A stretch of DNA of 5,448 nt from Candidatus Zhuqueibacterota bacterium 4572_119 (GTDB lineage Bacteria; Zhuqueibacterota; Zhuqueibacteria; Thermofontimicrobiales; Thermofontimicrobiaceae): positions 1 through 5,448 of the forward strand of contig NBLI01000231.1 in assembly GCA_002084535.1 (NCBI GenBank), given 5' to 3'. Each line of letters begins with the position of its first letter. Position 1 is the stretch's first letter. Positions 1-5,448 of this stretch are shown here, piece after piece. Made by a program: the position numbers and the translations under genes. Under the pieces are notes generated by a model. It was given only the letters and a program-made list of their open reading frames with translations. It did not search any database and was not told the DNA's origin.

Positions 1-25
1 AATTTCATTTTAATTTAATGGTCTC

Positions 26-40
26 CCCTGTGATCGGTTA
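26..40 (+). repeat. Intergenic repeat copy A (CCCTGTGATCGGTTA)
   Basis: These 15 bases are the exact reverse complement of 2367-2381, and their first 12 bases recur in the same orientation at 2730-2741. The similarity to the 2730 copy seems to extend outward. Both have ATTTCATTT upstream (2-10 and 2709-2717) and TTCAGA downstream (50-55 and 2745-2750), with small spacing differences. The sequence is not itself palindromic. Its function is unknown; it may be the end of a dispersed non-coding element. Confidence 0.6.
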
Positions 41-174
41 CTATTTTATTTCAGACAATATAATTTATTATAAACAAGAAAGCAAGATTTTTTTAATATA
101 TGCTTCATAACAAATTTAAATAATTGAACCTTTTCTAATACTGGAGTATTGGTAGGTATGAAAAAATTCTATAT

Positions 175-203
175 AACCACAAGGCTCGCAAAGGACGCGA
201 GGC
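175..203 (+). repeat. Left arm of an AACCRCAAGG inverted repeat pair
   Basis: This arm starts AACCACAAGG and continues into CGCAAAGGACGCGAGG, a patch clearly richer in G and C than its surroundings. The reverse complement of 310-348 starts AACCGCAAGG (9 of 10 bases shared) and later contains CGCAAGGAACGCAAAAG. The two arms face each other across about 106 bp of AT-rich sequence. From memory, similar GCAAAGG-ACGCAAAG strings are frequent between genes in several AT-rich environmental genomes, but I cannot verify that here. Confidence 0.5.
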
Positions 204-309
204 AATTTTTAAATTTGCAATTAAAGTATTTATAAGCATAATGATTAACACTCAAATTCTAAATTGCTTTTGGAAATTATCGAAATAACCTCTTCCGCAT
301 GTATTTTTA

Positions 310-348
310 CTTTTGCGTTCCTTGCGTAAACATCGCGCCCTTGCGGTT
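310..348 (-). repeat. Right arm of an AACCRCAAGG inverted repeat pair
   Basis: Read on the minus strand, this arm begins AACCGCAAGGGCGCGA and later contains ACGCAAGGAACGCAAAAG. It mirrors the arm at 175-203 with mismatches and an extra spacer of several bases between its two blocks. The pair may bound a small non-coding element of about 175 bp or be two independent copies of a dispersed motif. No transposase or target-site duplication is evident. Confidence 0.5.
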
Positions 349-436
349 AAGAAAACAAGGTAACCAAAATTTACAAAAGTTTAGTCATTACGATAAAAAA
401 GATTCCAACTCATTTTTCCAATTCTCTCTTTTCTAC

Positions 437-465
437 TTGATTTTGGTTTATGAAATTTATATTTT
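437..465 (+). promoter_or_regulatory. Weak candidate sigma-70-type promoter for dnaG
   Basis: TTGATT at 437-442 is followed by TATTTT at 460-465 with a 17-bp spacer, 47 bp before the dnaG start. An overlapping alternative -10 is TATATT at 458-463 with a 15-bp spacer. The region is so AT-rich that such matches arise easily by chance. Position and spacing are the only support, and the promoter preferences of this organism are unknown. Confidence 0.25.
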
Positions 466-512
466 AAAATTCCCATTGACCTCCAATGTAAAAACGTAAA
501 TAAGAGCTTAAG

Positions 513-2324
513 ATGACTGGCAGCTTTTCAAGGGATAAAATCGATGAAGTGAGAGAGGCGACAGATATTGTTGACCTCATCTCTAATTATCTCACATTAA
601 AAAAGGCGGGTAAGAGTTTTGTTGGGCTATGCCCATTTCACACTGACTCTTCACCATCGTTTCATGTTAATCCAAACAATCAACTTTACTATTGCTTCGG
701 CTGTCAAAAAGGAGGCAATGTTTTTAACTTTCTCATGGAAGTTGAAAAAATGTCTTTCCGGGAAGCGCTGGAATTTCTGGCGGAAAAAGCCAATATCCCG
801 CTGCCCAGTTCCCAGGCTGATAACGCGTTAGAAAAGGAGAAGGAAGGACTTTACCACGTTAACCGCTGGGCGGCTAATTTTTTCTATAAAAACCTTTTCA
901 CCCCAAAAGGAAAATTGGGTCTGCAATATATCAAAGACCGTTCCATTTCTGACGAGATGATTAAAAAATTTGGTCTGGGATACTCTTTGCCTGGCTGGGA
1001 CAGTTTGGTTAACCAGGCGCGTCATGATTCAATCTCGCTGGAATTGCTCACCAAATCGGGTTTGATAATCAAAAAATCCGGGGATAAATATTACGACCGG
1101 TTCAGAGGCAGGTTCATGATTCCGGTTTCCAATTTATATAAAAAAGTAATCGGTTTTGGCGGGAGGATAATTGTTGCTGATGAAAAACAGCCCAAATATA
1201 TCAATTCACCGGAAAGTCCAATTTACCATAAAGGCAGCGTTTTGTTTGGGCTTTATCAGAGCCGCCAAAAAATCCGCGAGCTTGATCAGGCGATTTTTGT
1301 CGAAGGTTACACTGATTTGATCAGCTTATTTCAGGCGGGAATTAAAAATGTCGTTGCCACTTCAGGAACAGCGCTGACGCCGAATCAGGCAAAACTGATC
1401 CGTAGGTTTTCGGAAAATATAATTCTGCTATACGACGCGGATAACGCGGGATCAATGGCTGCCATGCGCGGGGCTGATATTTTCCTCGATGAAAATTTGG
1501 AGGTTAGCATTGTTACCCTGCCCCGCGGTGACGATCCTGATAGTTACGTGCATAAATATGGAAAAGAAAAATTCAAAGCACTGCTGGAACACGGATTTTC
1601 TCTCATCCAGTTTAAAATCAACACTCTTACAAAACAGTACGACCGTCAAACAAACAGCGGAAAAACAAAGATCATCAATAACCTGTTGACATCCATCGCG
1701 CGGATTAAGAATAGTTTGAAGCAAAATCTTGCCATCAAAGAAGTCGCGGAATATTTTTCGCTGGATGAACGGGCGTTGATGCAGCAAATGGAAAATATTA
1801 AAAGATCGGACAGAATATCGTACCAGGAAGCTAAATCTGAACGAACAAAAAAAGAAACTCCCCTACGGATTCAAACCAAATATGATGTTGCCGAAGAAGA
1901 CCTTTTAAAACTGGTCATAGAAAACGGCAGCTGGCTTCCCAAAATTTTCAAATATCTGCAATTGGATGATTTTAAAAATAATGAGCTCAAGCATTTGCTA
2001 TCAATCATTCTGGGGATTTACCAGCAAAACGGTAATTATGATAAACAAATAATTACAAGAAATATTACTGACCCGGACATCTCCTCAAAAATCGCCGGTC
2101 TCATGGCGCAGAAAATTGGCAAAGCCACGGATCGGGAACAATTATTCAGGGATTGTATTGTGTTTTTAAAAAAACGTAAGCTGGAGAATATGCTGCACAA
2201 TTTAACACAGGAAATAAAGATAGCCCAGGACAAGGAAATTGACGCCACCGAATACATCAAAAAATATCAGGACTGTCAAAAGGAAAAACGTAAAGTTGAG
2301 GATAGAACTTTTTTTGAGGATTAA
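513..2324 (+). CDS. dnaG: DNA primase DnaG
   Basis: This 603-residue protein is the replicative primase, which makes the short RNA primers extended by DNA polymerase III at the fork. The length is typical for bacterial DnaG (about 580-640). The N-terminal zinc ribbon has ligands C40, H43, C61 and C64 (LCPFH and YYCFGC). The catalytic core carries the YDRFRGR motif at 194-200 and IGFGGR at 213-218. The TOPRIM part has EGYTD at 264-268 with acidic E264, then YDADNAG at 307-313 with D308 and D310, and DDPD at 340-343. A charged linker around 430-456 leads to a helical C-terminal region (about 457-603), where DnaG binds the DnaB helicase in other bacteria. The start is well fixed: an in-frame TAA at 501-503 lies only nine bases upstream, and no other ATG lies between. 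The ribosome-binding site is weak (AAGAG, 6 bases before the ATG). No key residue is missing. rpoD, often next to dnaG, is not downstream; the gene faces a convergent protease operon. Confidence 0.98.
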   Translation: MTGSFSRDKIDEVREATDIVDLISNYLTLKKAGKSFVGLCPFHTDSSPSFHVNPNNQLYYCFGCQKGGNVFNFLMEVEKMSFREALEFLAEKANIPLPSSQADNALEKEKEGLYHVNRWAANFFYKNLFTPKGKLGLQYIKDRSISDEMIKKFGLGYSLPGWDSLVNQARHDSISLELLTKSGLIIKKSGDKYYDRFRGRFMIPVSNLYKKVIGFGGRIIVADEKQPKYINSPESPIYHKGSVLFGLYQSRQKIRELDQAIFVEGYTDLISLFQAGIKNVVATSGTALTPNQAKLIRRFSENIILLYDADNAGSMAAMRGADIFLDENLEVSIVTLPRGDDPDSYVHKYGKEKFKALLEHGFSLIQFKINTLTKQYDRQTNSGKTKIINNLLTSIARIKNSLKQNLAIKEVAEYFSLDERALMQQMENIKRSDRISYQEAKSERTKKETPLRIQTKYDVAEEDLLKLVIENGSWLPKIFKYLQLDDFKNNELKHLLSIILGIYQQNGNYDKQIITRNITDPDISSKIAGLMAQKIGKATDREQLFRDCIVFLKKRKLENMLHNLTQEIKIAQDKEIDATEYIKKYQDCQKEKRKVEDRTFFED

Positions 2325-2361
2325 TTTTTTTTGCTGATACAAAAGTAACTGACACCTTCAG

Positions 2362-2381
2362 GAATATAACCGATCACAGGG
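2362..2381 (-). repeat. Intergenic repeat copy C (reverse orientation)
   Basis: On the minus strand this reads CCCTGTGATCGGTTATATTC. The first 15 bases are identical to copy A at 26-40, and the copy at 2730-2747 matches it apart from two missing bases. It is the fullest of the three copies, so it probably best represents the repeat. It begins 37 bp after the dnaG stop codon. Confidence 0.6.
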
Positions 2382-2412
2382 TAGTTTCTATGATAAGGCT
2401 CTTTACTAATAA

Positions 2413-2439
2413 TTGACAGGATAACAAGGATTTACAGGA
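2413..2439 (+). repeat. Left arm of a TTGACAGGATAA / TTTACAGGA inverted repeat
   Basis: The arm carries TTGACAGGATAA (2413-2424), whose exact reverse complement is at 2685-2696, and then AAGGATTTACAGGA. The overlapping block 2417-2439 also pairs imperfectly with 2632-2654, whose reverse complement is CAGGATATAACAGATTTGCAGGA. Within the arm the ACAGGA hexamer occurs twice. I recall similar 'CAGGATTTACAGGAT' strings as frequent intergenic sequence in other bacteria, but cannot check this. Confidence 0.45.
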
Positions 2440-2458
2440 ATATTTATGCTTTATTAAA

Positions 2459-2580
2459 GAGTCAACTCTAAAAAGGTAAAAATTAGGTATTTTCCAATCA
2501 AAACAAAAAATGTTTATATTGAAGTCATAGCACCATAATTTATGAAAAATCTTAAAATACCTAATTTTTAGAATGGACTC
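2459..2580. repeat. Long inverted repeat with a perfect 17-bp core
   Basis: TAAAAATTAGGTATTTT at 2477-2493 is matched exactly by its reverse complement at 2554-2570, with 60 bases between. The arms continue outward: GAGTCAACTC at 2459-2468 against the reverse complement of 2571-2580, GAGTCCATTC (8 of 10), with an extra eight bases in the left arm. A transcript from either strand could fold into a long AT-rich stem. On the minus strand the stem is followed by CCTTTTTTAG, so it might help end M16 operon transcription, but the 60-base loop is unlike a normal intrinsic terminator. Confidence 0.55.
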
Positions 2581-2631
2581 ATTAAAAAAACTATTAAACC
2601 GGTCATTTCAATATTTATATTCTTAATAAAA

Positions 2632-2696
2632 TCCTGCAAATCTGTTATATCCTGTGCGCCCAGCCGTATCTGCCTTTGGCATGATTATCCTGTCAA
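2632..2696 (-). repeat. Right arm region of the CAGGATAA / TTTGCAGGA inverted repeat
   Basis: Read on the minus strand, this stretch opens with TTGACAGGATAA (2685-2696), has a more GC-rich insert containing a small TGCC-TTT-GGCA hairpin (2671-2681), and ends with CAGGATATAACAGATTTGCAGGA in two blocks (2654-2632). Both ends pair with the left arm at 2413-2439, so the motif seems to be duplicated on this side. Confidence 0.4.
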
Positions 2697-2729
2697 AAAA
2701 AATTCGAGATTTCATTTGATAATTGCAAT

Positions 2730-2747
2730 CCCTGTGATCGGATATTC
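2730..2747 (+). repeat. Intergenic repeat copy B (CCCTGTGATCGG)
   Basis: CCCTGTGATCGG followed by ATATTC is the inverted counterpart of 2362-2381 and lies in the same orientation as copy A at 26-40. Compared with the copy at 2362 it lacks two bases after the GG. It starts about 40 bases beyond the M16 operon stop codon, on the downstream side of that operon. Confidence 0.6.
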
Positions 2748-2786
2748 AGAAATGATGATATCAGTTTGTTTTAACAAATATTACAA

Positions 2787-4763
2787 TCATTCGATTACAA
2801 ATATTTTCTCATCCAGCGACACATTAAACTTGATTTCTTTCACCGTTGCTTCCGATTGTTTGTTTCCGTTAGCTATTCCCACCGAATGAAAAGCAACCTT
2901 GATACCATCAACTTCTCTGAAGTCGTCGGTGATTTCTTCCACTGTCGCCGGACCTGTGGGCAATGTTTCCTGATAGGATGTACCCATTGGCAGCATTGTT
3001 TCAATATCAAAGTACATGTGAAACGTATTATCTTTCCCGGTAAAAAGTAAGTCAATACCTTCCTTATCAGCGAACTTAGCTTTTCCGATATATTGAATTT
3101 GATAATCATCTAAATATTTAGCAATGTAAAGCGGATCGCGTTTGGCATTATCCATCATGGCTTTACGCTGAGGTTCGGGCAGTGGACCAGCTCCCATCGG
3201 GCTTTTCATTACTCCCTTATTTCCGTTAATAGTCATGGTTACTTCTCCACCCGGCGTGTTCAATTTCATAAAAGTCTTATCCGGGTATTGGCTGGTGAGC
3301 TCTCCTTCCATGGAAAATTCGTTTGGTCCCATCACCTGGGTCAGTGATAATTTCGAAATAAAGTTTTTCAACTGCTTAATTTTATCAAAATCTCCCATGG
3401 CTGCAATTGCTTTTTTGAATACCAATTTCCCTTTTTCCAGCGACTCTGCTGTTGCCGCTACCCGTTTCACATCTGCTTTAGTGACATTTTCAACCTGTTT
3501 GATGAACTTATCATTGAAATCGGAGGGATAGTCATAGTAAAACAGTGTCATCATTCTGTTTACAATTTTCGATTTGCTATCAAACTGAAAAACATACGTG
3601 TTTAAAAACTGATCTTTTGCTTTTTCCAGTTCTTCATCTGTCACCTCTTCATTCATCAACCGTTTTATTTCCTTAATCATCAATTCGATAGCATAAACCG
3701 TTGATCCTGATTTGGTCTGGGCGCCCGCGTTGAAAACTCCGGGGACTTGATATCCTGTGCCATAATTTCCCCAAACACTGTACGCCAAACCTTCATCAGT
3801 TCTTATCTTTTTAAACATTCTTTCCCAGGAGAGTATGCTGTTCATCACCTGCAATGGAGCGTAATCCTCGTTGTTTTTCAAACCGCCGATATGCCCCAAC
3901 ATAATATTGGACTGATCCACATCAGGTTTGTCGATATAATTGACACTGTATTTGTATTGATAATTCACCTTCGGCATTGACGGAATATTTAGTTTTCTGC
4001 TGTTCCACCCCGCGAGAACTTTTTCCAGTTTCCCGACTAAATCCGATGTTTGAAAATCTCCCCAAATCGCCATTATCATGTTATTCGGCGCCACAAATTT
4101 TTTATAAATAGTCTTGATATCTTCACGCGTAATCGCGTCAACTGTGGCATATTCCATTGTTCTTGCATACGGGCTATCCGCTCCGTAAATCAATTTATTA
4201 AATTCCCGGTTGGTAATTTGCCGAACATTGTCATTGCGTCTGGAAATTCCGGAACGCGCTTGCACTTTTGCCAATTCAATTTTTTCTTCATTAAAAACCG
4301 GATTCATCAAAATGTCAGCGAATATTTTCAACACATCATCCAAATTTTCTTTTAACATGGAAACAGTGAGAAAGCCTGAACCTGTTCCAATTCCGCTTTC
4401 AATTGACGCGGCCATGGTTTCCAACTTTTCATCGATCTCATCGCCGGTCATGTTTTTTGTCCCGCCGGTTCTCAATACTTCTCCGGCAATAGAAGCCAGT
4501 CCGATTTTATCGGCGGGTTCATAGACTGACCCGGCGCGAATCATTGCTCTCATATTAATGGTCGGATAAACATGATCTTCGACTAAGAATAATTTCATGC
4601 CGTTTTTTAGAGTAACCTGTTCCACATTTGGCATTTTCATTTCGTTTAATTTAGGAAATTTGAATTTATCTTTTGGGCTTTTTTGAGCCAGGCTAATTCC
4701 GCTTACCATAAATGTAAAAATAAGAACACCACATAATGTGTGTATGAGTTTATTTTTTCTCAT
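2787..4763 (-). CDS. Exported M16-family peptidase subunit without zinc motif, fused to a C-terminal LolA-like domain
   Basis: The predicted 658-residue protein begins with a signal peptide (RKNK, then a hydrophobic stretch to about residue 25, likely cut after SLA at 26), so it probably acts in the periplasm. Residues about 47-250 form the N-terminal M16 domain (VTLKNGMKLFLVEDH, then IRAGSVYEPADKIGLA). Where active M16 enzymes have HxxEH after GLA, this one reads SIAGE (91-95), so it cannot bind zinc in the usual way. The second M16 domain (about 265-440) keeps the substrate-binding Arg/Tyr pair, R321 and Y328, seven apart in RTDEGLAY. Residues about 447-658 resemble the LolA-like domains found at the end of some M16 proteins (NGNKGVMKSPMG, REVDGIKVAFHS). 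I infer the non-catalytic partner of the peptidase encoded 44 bp upstream. The ATG at 4763 is chosen for its AAAGGA site and the signal peptide beginning there; the longer frame would need a TTG at 4805. What it cleaves is unknown. Confidence 0.88.
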   Translation of the reverse strand: MRKNKLIHTLCGVLIFTFMVSGISLAQKSPKDKFKFPKLNEMKMPNVEQVTLKNGMKLFLVEDHVYPTINMRAMIRAGSVYEPADKIGLASIAGEVLRTGGTKNMTGDEIDEKLETMAASIESGIGTGSGFLTVSMLKENLDDVLKIFADILMNPVFNEEKIELAKVQARSGISRRNDNVRQITNREFNKLIYGADSPYARTMEYATVDAITREDIKTIYKKFVAPNNMIMAIWGDFQTSDLVGKLEKVLAGWNSRKLNIPSMPKVNYQYKYSVNYIDKPDVDQSNIMLGHIGGLKNNEDYAPLQVMNSILSWERMFKKIRTDEGLAYSVWGNYGTGYQVPGVFNAGAQTKSGSTVYAIELMIKEIKRLMNEEVTDEELEKAKDQFLNTYVFQFDSKSKIVNRMMTLFYYDYPSDFNDKFIKQVENVTKADVKRVAATAESLEKGKLVFKKAIAAMGDFDKIKQLKNFISKLSLTQVMGPNEFSMEGELTSQYPDKTFMKLNTPGGEVTMTINGNKGVMKSPMGAGPLPEPQRKAMMDNAKRDPLYIAKYLDDYQIQYIGKAKFADKEGIDLLFTGKDNTFHMYFDIETMLPMGTSYQETLPTGPATVEEITDDFREVDGIKVAFHSVGIANGNKQSEATVKEIKFNVSLDEKIFVIE

Positions 4764-4770
4764 CTCATTT

Positions 4771-4776
4771 TCCTTT
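4771..4776 (-). promoter_or_regulatory. Ribosome-binding site deciding the M16 start at 4763
   Basis: On the minus strand AAAGGA lies seven bases before the ATG at 4763-4761. It supports this start over the in-frame TTG at 4805, which would place 14 extra residues with no export character ahead of the signal peptide. Confidence 0.7.
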
Positions 4777-4807
4777 ATATAATTTGTGTTTTTTTGAAAA
4801 GACAAAA

Positions 4808-5448
4808 TTATTCAGCTTCAGGAACAATTTCACCAATCGTACGATTCTTTTTGAACAGATATTTATTTGCCACTCTTTTTACATCATCAGCAGTGATTTT
4901 TTCAACATCAGCAATCTGATCAAAAACTTTTCTCCAGTCACCATGAACCACGTCATAATGAGTTAGGCTGCCTGCCATGCCGGAATTTGATTTCATCCCA
5001 TCGATGATACCTTTTTTTTGTGTCTGCTTGAACTTAGTAAGTTCATCCTCTGTGACAGATTCGGATTTTATTTTTTCAATTTCCTGATCAATTAACGCGA
5101 GACATTCTGCTGACGTATGATCTTTAGATGAAACTGCCATAAACGCGATGAGATTGGGAAACTTGCTGCCAGGGAAGCCATTAAAACTGCCAGCCTGAAC
5201 CGCGATTTTTTCTTTTTTTACTAATAATTTCCAAAGCCGTGAAGAACGTCCCTGACCGATAATATTTGCCAGGGCTTCCAGCGCCGCGTCATCCTCGTGA
5301 GTTTCCTGGGGGCGATGATAACCCACAACTAAAATGGGTTGAGATTTTGCTTCAACTTTCACATGTCTTTCACCCCACTGTTCAGGTTCCACAGTCCGCA
5401 CTGGAGCTGGTTTTGGCGTACTGTGAATTCTGCCGAAATATGTTTCTG
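4808..5448 (-). CDS. M16-family peptidase, C-terminal part (5' end outside window), probable catalytic subunit
   Basis: The frame is open through the right edge, so the gene is truncated there; 212 residues are visible and roughly the first half is missing. The first visible residues, ETYFGRIHSTPKPAP followed by VRTVEPEQWGERHVKV, are the usual link between the two M16 domains, and the rest is a full C-terminal M16 domain (Pfam Peptidase_M16_C type). A GTG at 5399-5401 could be mistaken for a start but lies inside this linker. The sequence GQGRSSRLWKLLVKKEKIAVQAG aligns with the SRLF-LREK-GLAYSV region of relatives, but the Arg and Tyr are both replaced by Val. Loss of this pair is typical of the zinc-bearing subunit of heterodimeric M16B enzymes, so I expect HxxEH in the unseen N-terminal half. 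It ends 44 bp before the partner subunit, presumably in one operon. Confidence 0.88.
   Translation of the reverse strand, partial: ETYFGRIHSTPKPAPVRTVEPEQWGERHVKVEAKSQPILVVGYHRPQETHEDDAALEALANIIGQGRSSRLWKLLVKKEKIAVQAGSFNGFPGSKFPNLIAFMAVSSKDHTSAECLALIDQEIEKIKSESVTEDELTKFKQTQKKGIIDGMKSNSGMAGSLTHYDVVHGDWRKVFDQIADVEKITADDVKRVANKYLFKKNRTIGEIVPEAE

Larger units (their letters stand above)
1..512. other. AT-rich intergenic region upstream of dnaG, no convincing gene
   Basis: This stretch is strongly AT-rich and I find no credible protein gene in it on either strand. It holds a CCCTGTGATCGG repeat copy near its left edge, a short perfect palindrome at 137-150 (AATACT-GG-AGTATT), two facing arms of an AACCRCAAGG repeat at 175-203 and 310-348, and a weak candidate promoter at 437-465. 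The longest open frame, 299-499 on the + strand, begins just before a repeat arm and reads through it. Its product has no recognisable domain, so I do not call it. Whatever gene lies to the left is outside the window. Confidence 0.7.
2362..2747. mobile_element. Possible MITE-like non-coding element with nested inverted repeats
   Basis: The outer ends are inverted: GAATATAACCGATCACAGGG at 2362-2381 matches the reverse complement of 2730-2747, GAATATCCGATCACAGGG, apart from two extra bases. Inside lie TTGACAGGATAA (2413-2424) against the reverse complement of 2685-2696, exact over 12 bases; 2417-2439 against 2632-2654, imperfect; and 2459-2493 against 2554-2580, which includes a perfect 17-bp pair. 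The centres of the pairs drift between about 2520 and 2555, so the nesting is approximate. There is no open reading frame of note. I see no clear target-site duplication, so a mobile origin is only inferred from the inverted ends and the outside copy at 26-40. It could instead be an accumulation of separate intergenic repeats. Confidence 0.35.
2325..2786. other. Repeat-rich intergenic region between convergent genes
   Basis: No coding region is visible in these 462 bases, which separate the 3' end of dnaG from the 3' end of the M16 operon. An eight-T run directly follows the dnaG stop (2325-2332) but has no GC-rich hairpin before it, so I do not call it a terminator. Most of the region (2362-2747) is filled by roughly nested inverted repeats, listed separately. 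A perfect but very AT-rich palindrome (TTTGTT-TT-AACAAA, 2765-2778) lies just after the M16 stop, too weak to call as a terminator. Confidence 0.75.

Noticed and set aside
26..40. TGTGATC as a CRP-type operator half-site
   Set aside because: The matching TCACA half is absent at the right spacing, and all three copies share a longer non-palindromic consensus, which fits a repeat better.
299..499. A 66-residue open frame on the + strand ahead of dnaG
   Set aside because: It reads through a repeat arm (310-348) and has no recognisable domain; composition is what AT-rich non-coding DNA gives by chance.
1452..1787. A 111-residue open frame antisense to dnaG
   Set aside because: It lies entirely within the conserved DnaG TOPRIM and following region on the opposite strand, and its product resembles no family I know.
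2362..2747. CRISPR array
   Set aside because: Repeats are inverted, unevenly spaced and few; there is no direct repeat-spacer periodicity and no cas gene.
2765..2778. TTTGTT-TT-AACAAA palindrome as an intrinsic terminator of the M16 operon
   Set aside because: The stem has one G-C pair, the loop is only two bases and no clear T-run follows on the minus strand.
4050..4524. Two overlapping open frames of 101 and 104 residues on the + strand
   Set aside because: Both are antisense to the well-supported M16 coding sequence and have no domain character.
4764..4805. A 14-residue longer start for the M16 gene at 4805
   Set aside because: The codon is TTG, and the shorter ATG start has an AAAGGA site at seven bases and opens directly into a signal peptide.
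5399..5401. GTG as the start of the right-hand M16 gene
   Set aside because: The frame stays open to the window edge and the residues upstream of the GTG (YFGRI, then Pro-rich) match the M16 inter-domain linker, so the GTG is an internal Val.

Overview
The window carries three protein-coding genes from an AT-rich bacterium and two AT-rich, repeat-bearing intergenic regions. It looks like a chromosomal housekeeping region. I see no defence system, integrase, transposase gene, RNA gene or CRISPR array. A Gram-negative host is likely: the 2787-4763 product has an export signal and a LolA-like C-terminal domain, and the M16 pair resembles periplasmic M16B peptidases. From memory, the protein style and intergenic motifs recall FCB-group lineages (Calditrichota, KSB1, Ignavibacteria-like), but the window alone does not settle the phylum.

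Layout. Bases 1-512 hold no convincing gene. They contain one copy of a CCCTGTGATCGG repeat, a pair of inverted AACCRCAAGG arms and a weak candidate promoter. Bases 513-2324 (+) encode a complete DNA primase, DnaG, with all its key residues. Bases 2325-2786 lie between convergent genes and hold a set of roughly nested inverted repeats, including a perfect 17-bp pair and two more CCCTGTGATCGG copies. Bases 2787-5448 (-) hold two consecutive M16 peptidase-family genes, transcribed toward dnaG. The upstream one runs off the right edge.

How the genes work together. The two M16 genes are 44 bp apart and probably form one operon. The complete downstream gene lacks the zinc-binding HxxEH motif but keeps the Arg/Tyr pair of the C-terminal M16 domain. 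The upstream, partial gene lacks that Arg/Tyr pair. This split is expected of a heterodimeric M16B protease, where one subunit carries zinc and the other helps bind substrate. The downstream subunit also has a C-terminal LolA-like domain. DnaG makes RNA primers for replication and has no evident functional link to the proteases.

The least explained parts are the intergenic repeats. They look like small non-coding dispersed or MITE-like elements, which is an inference needing a genome-wide search.
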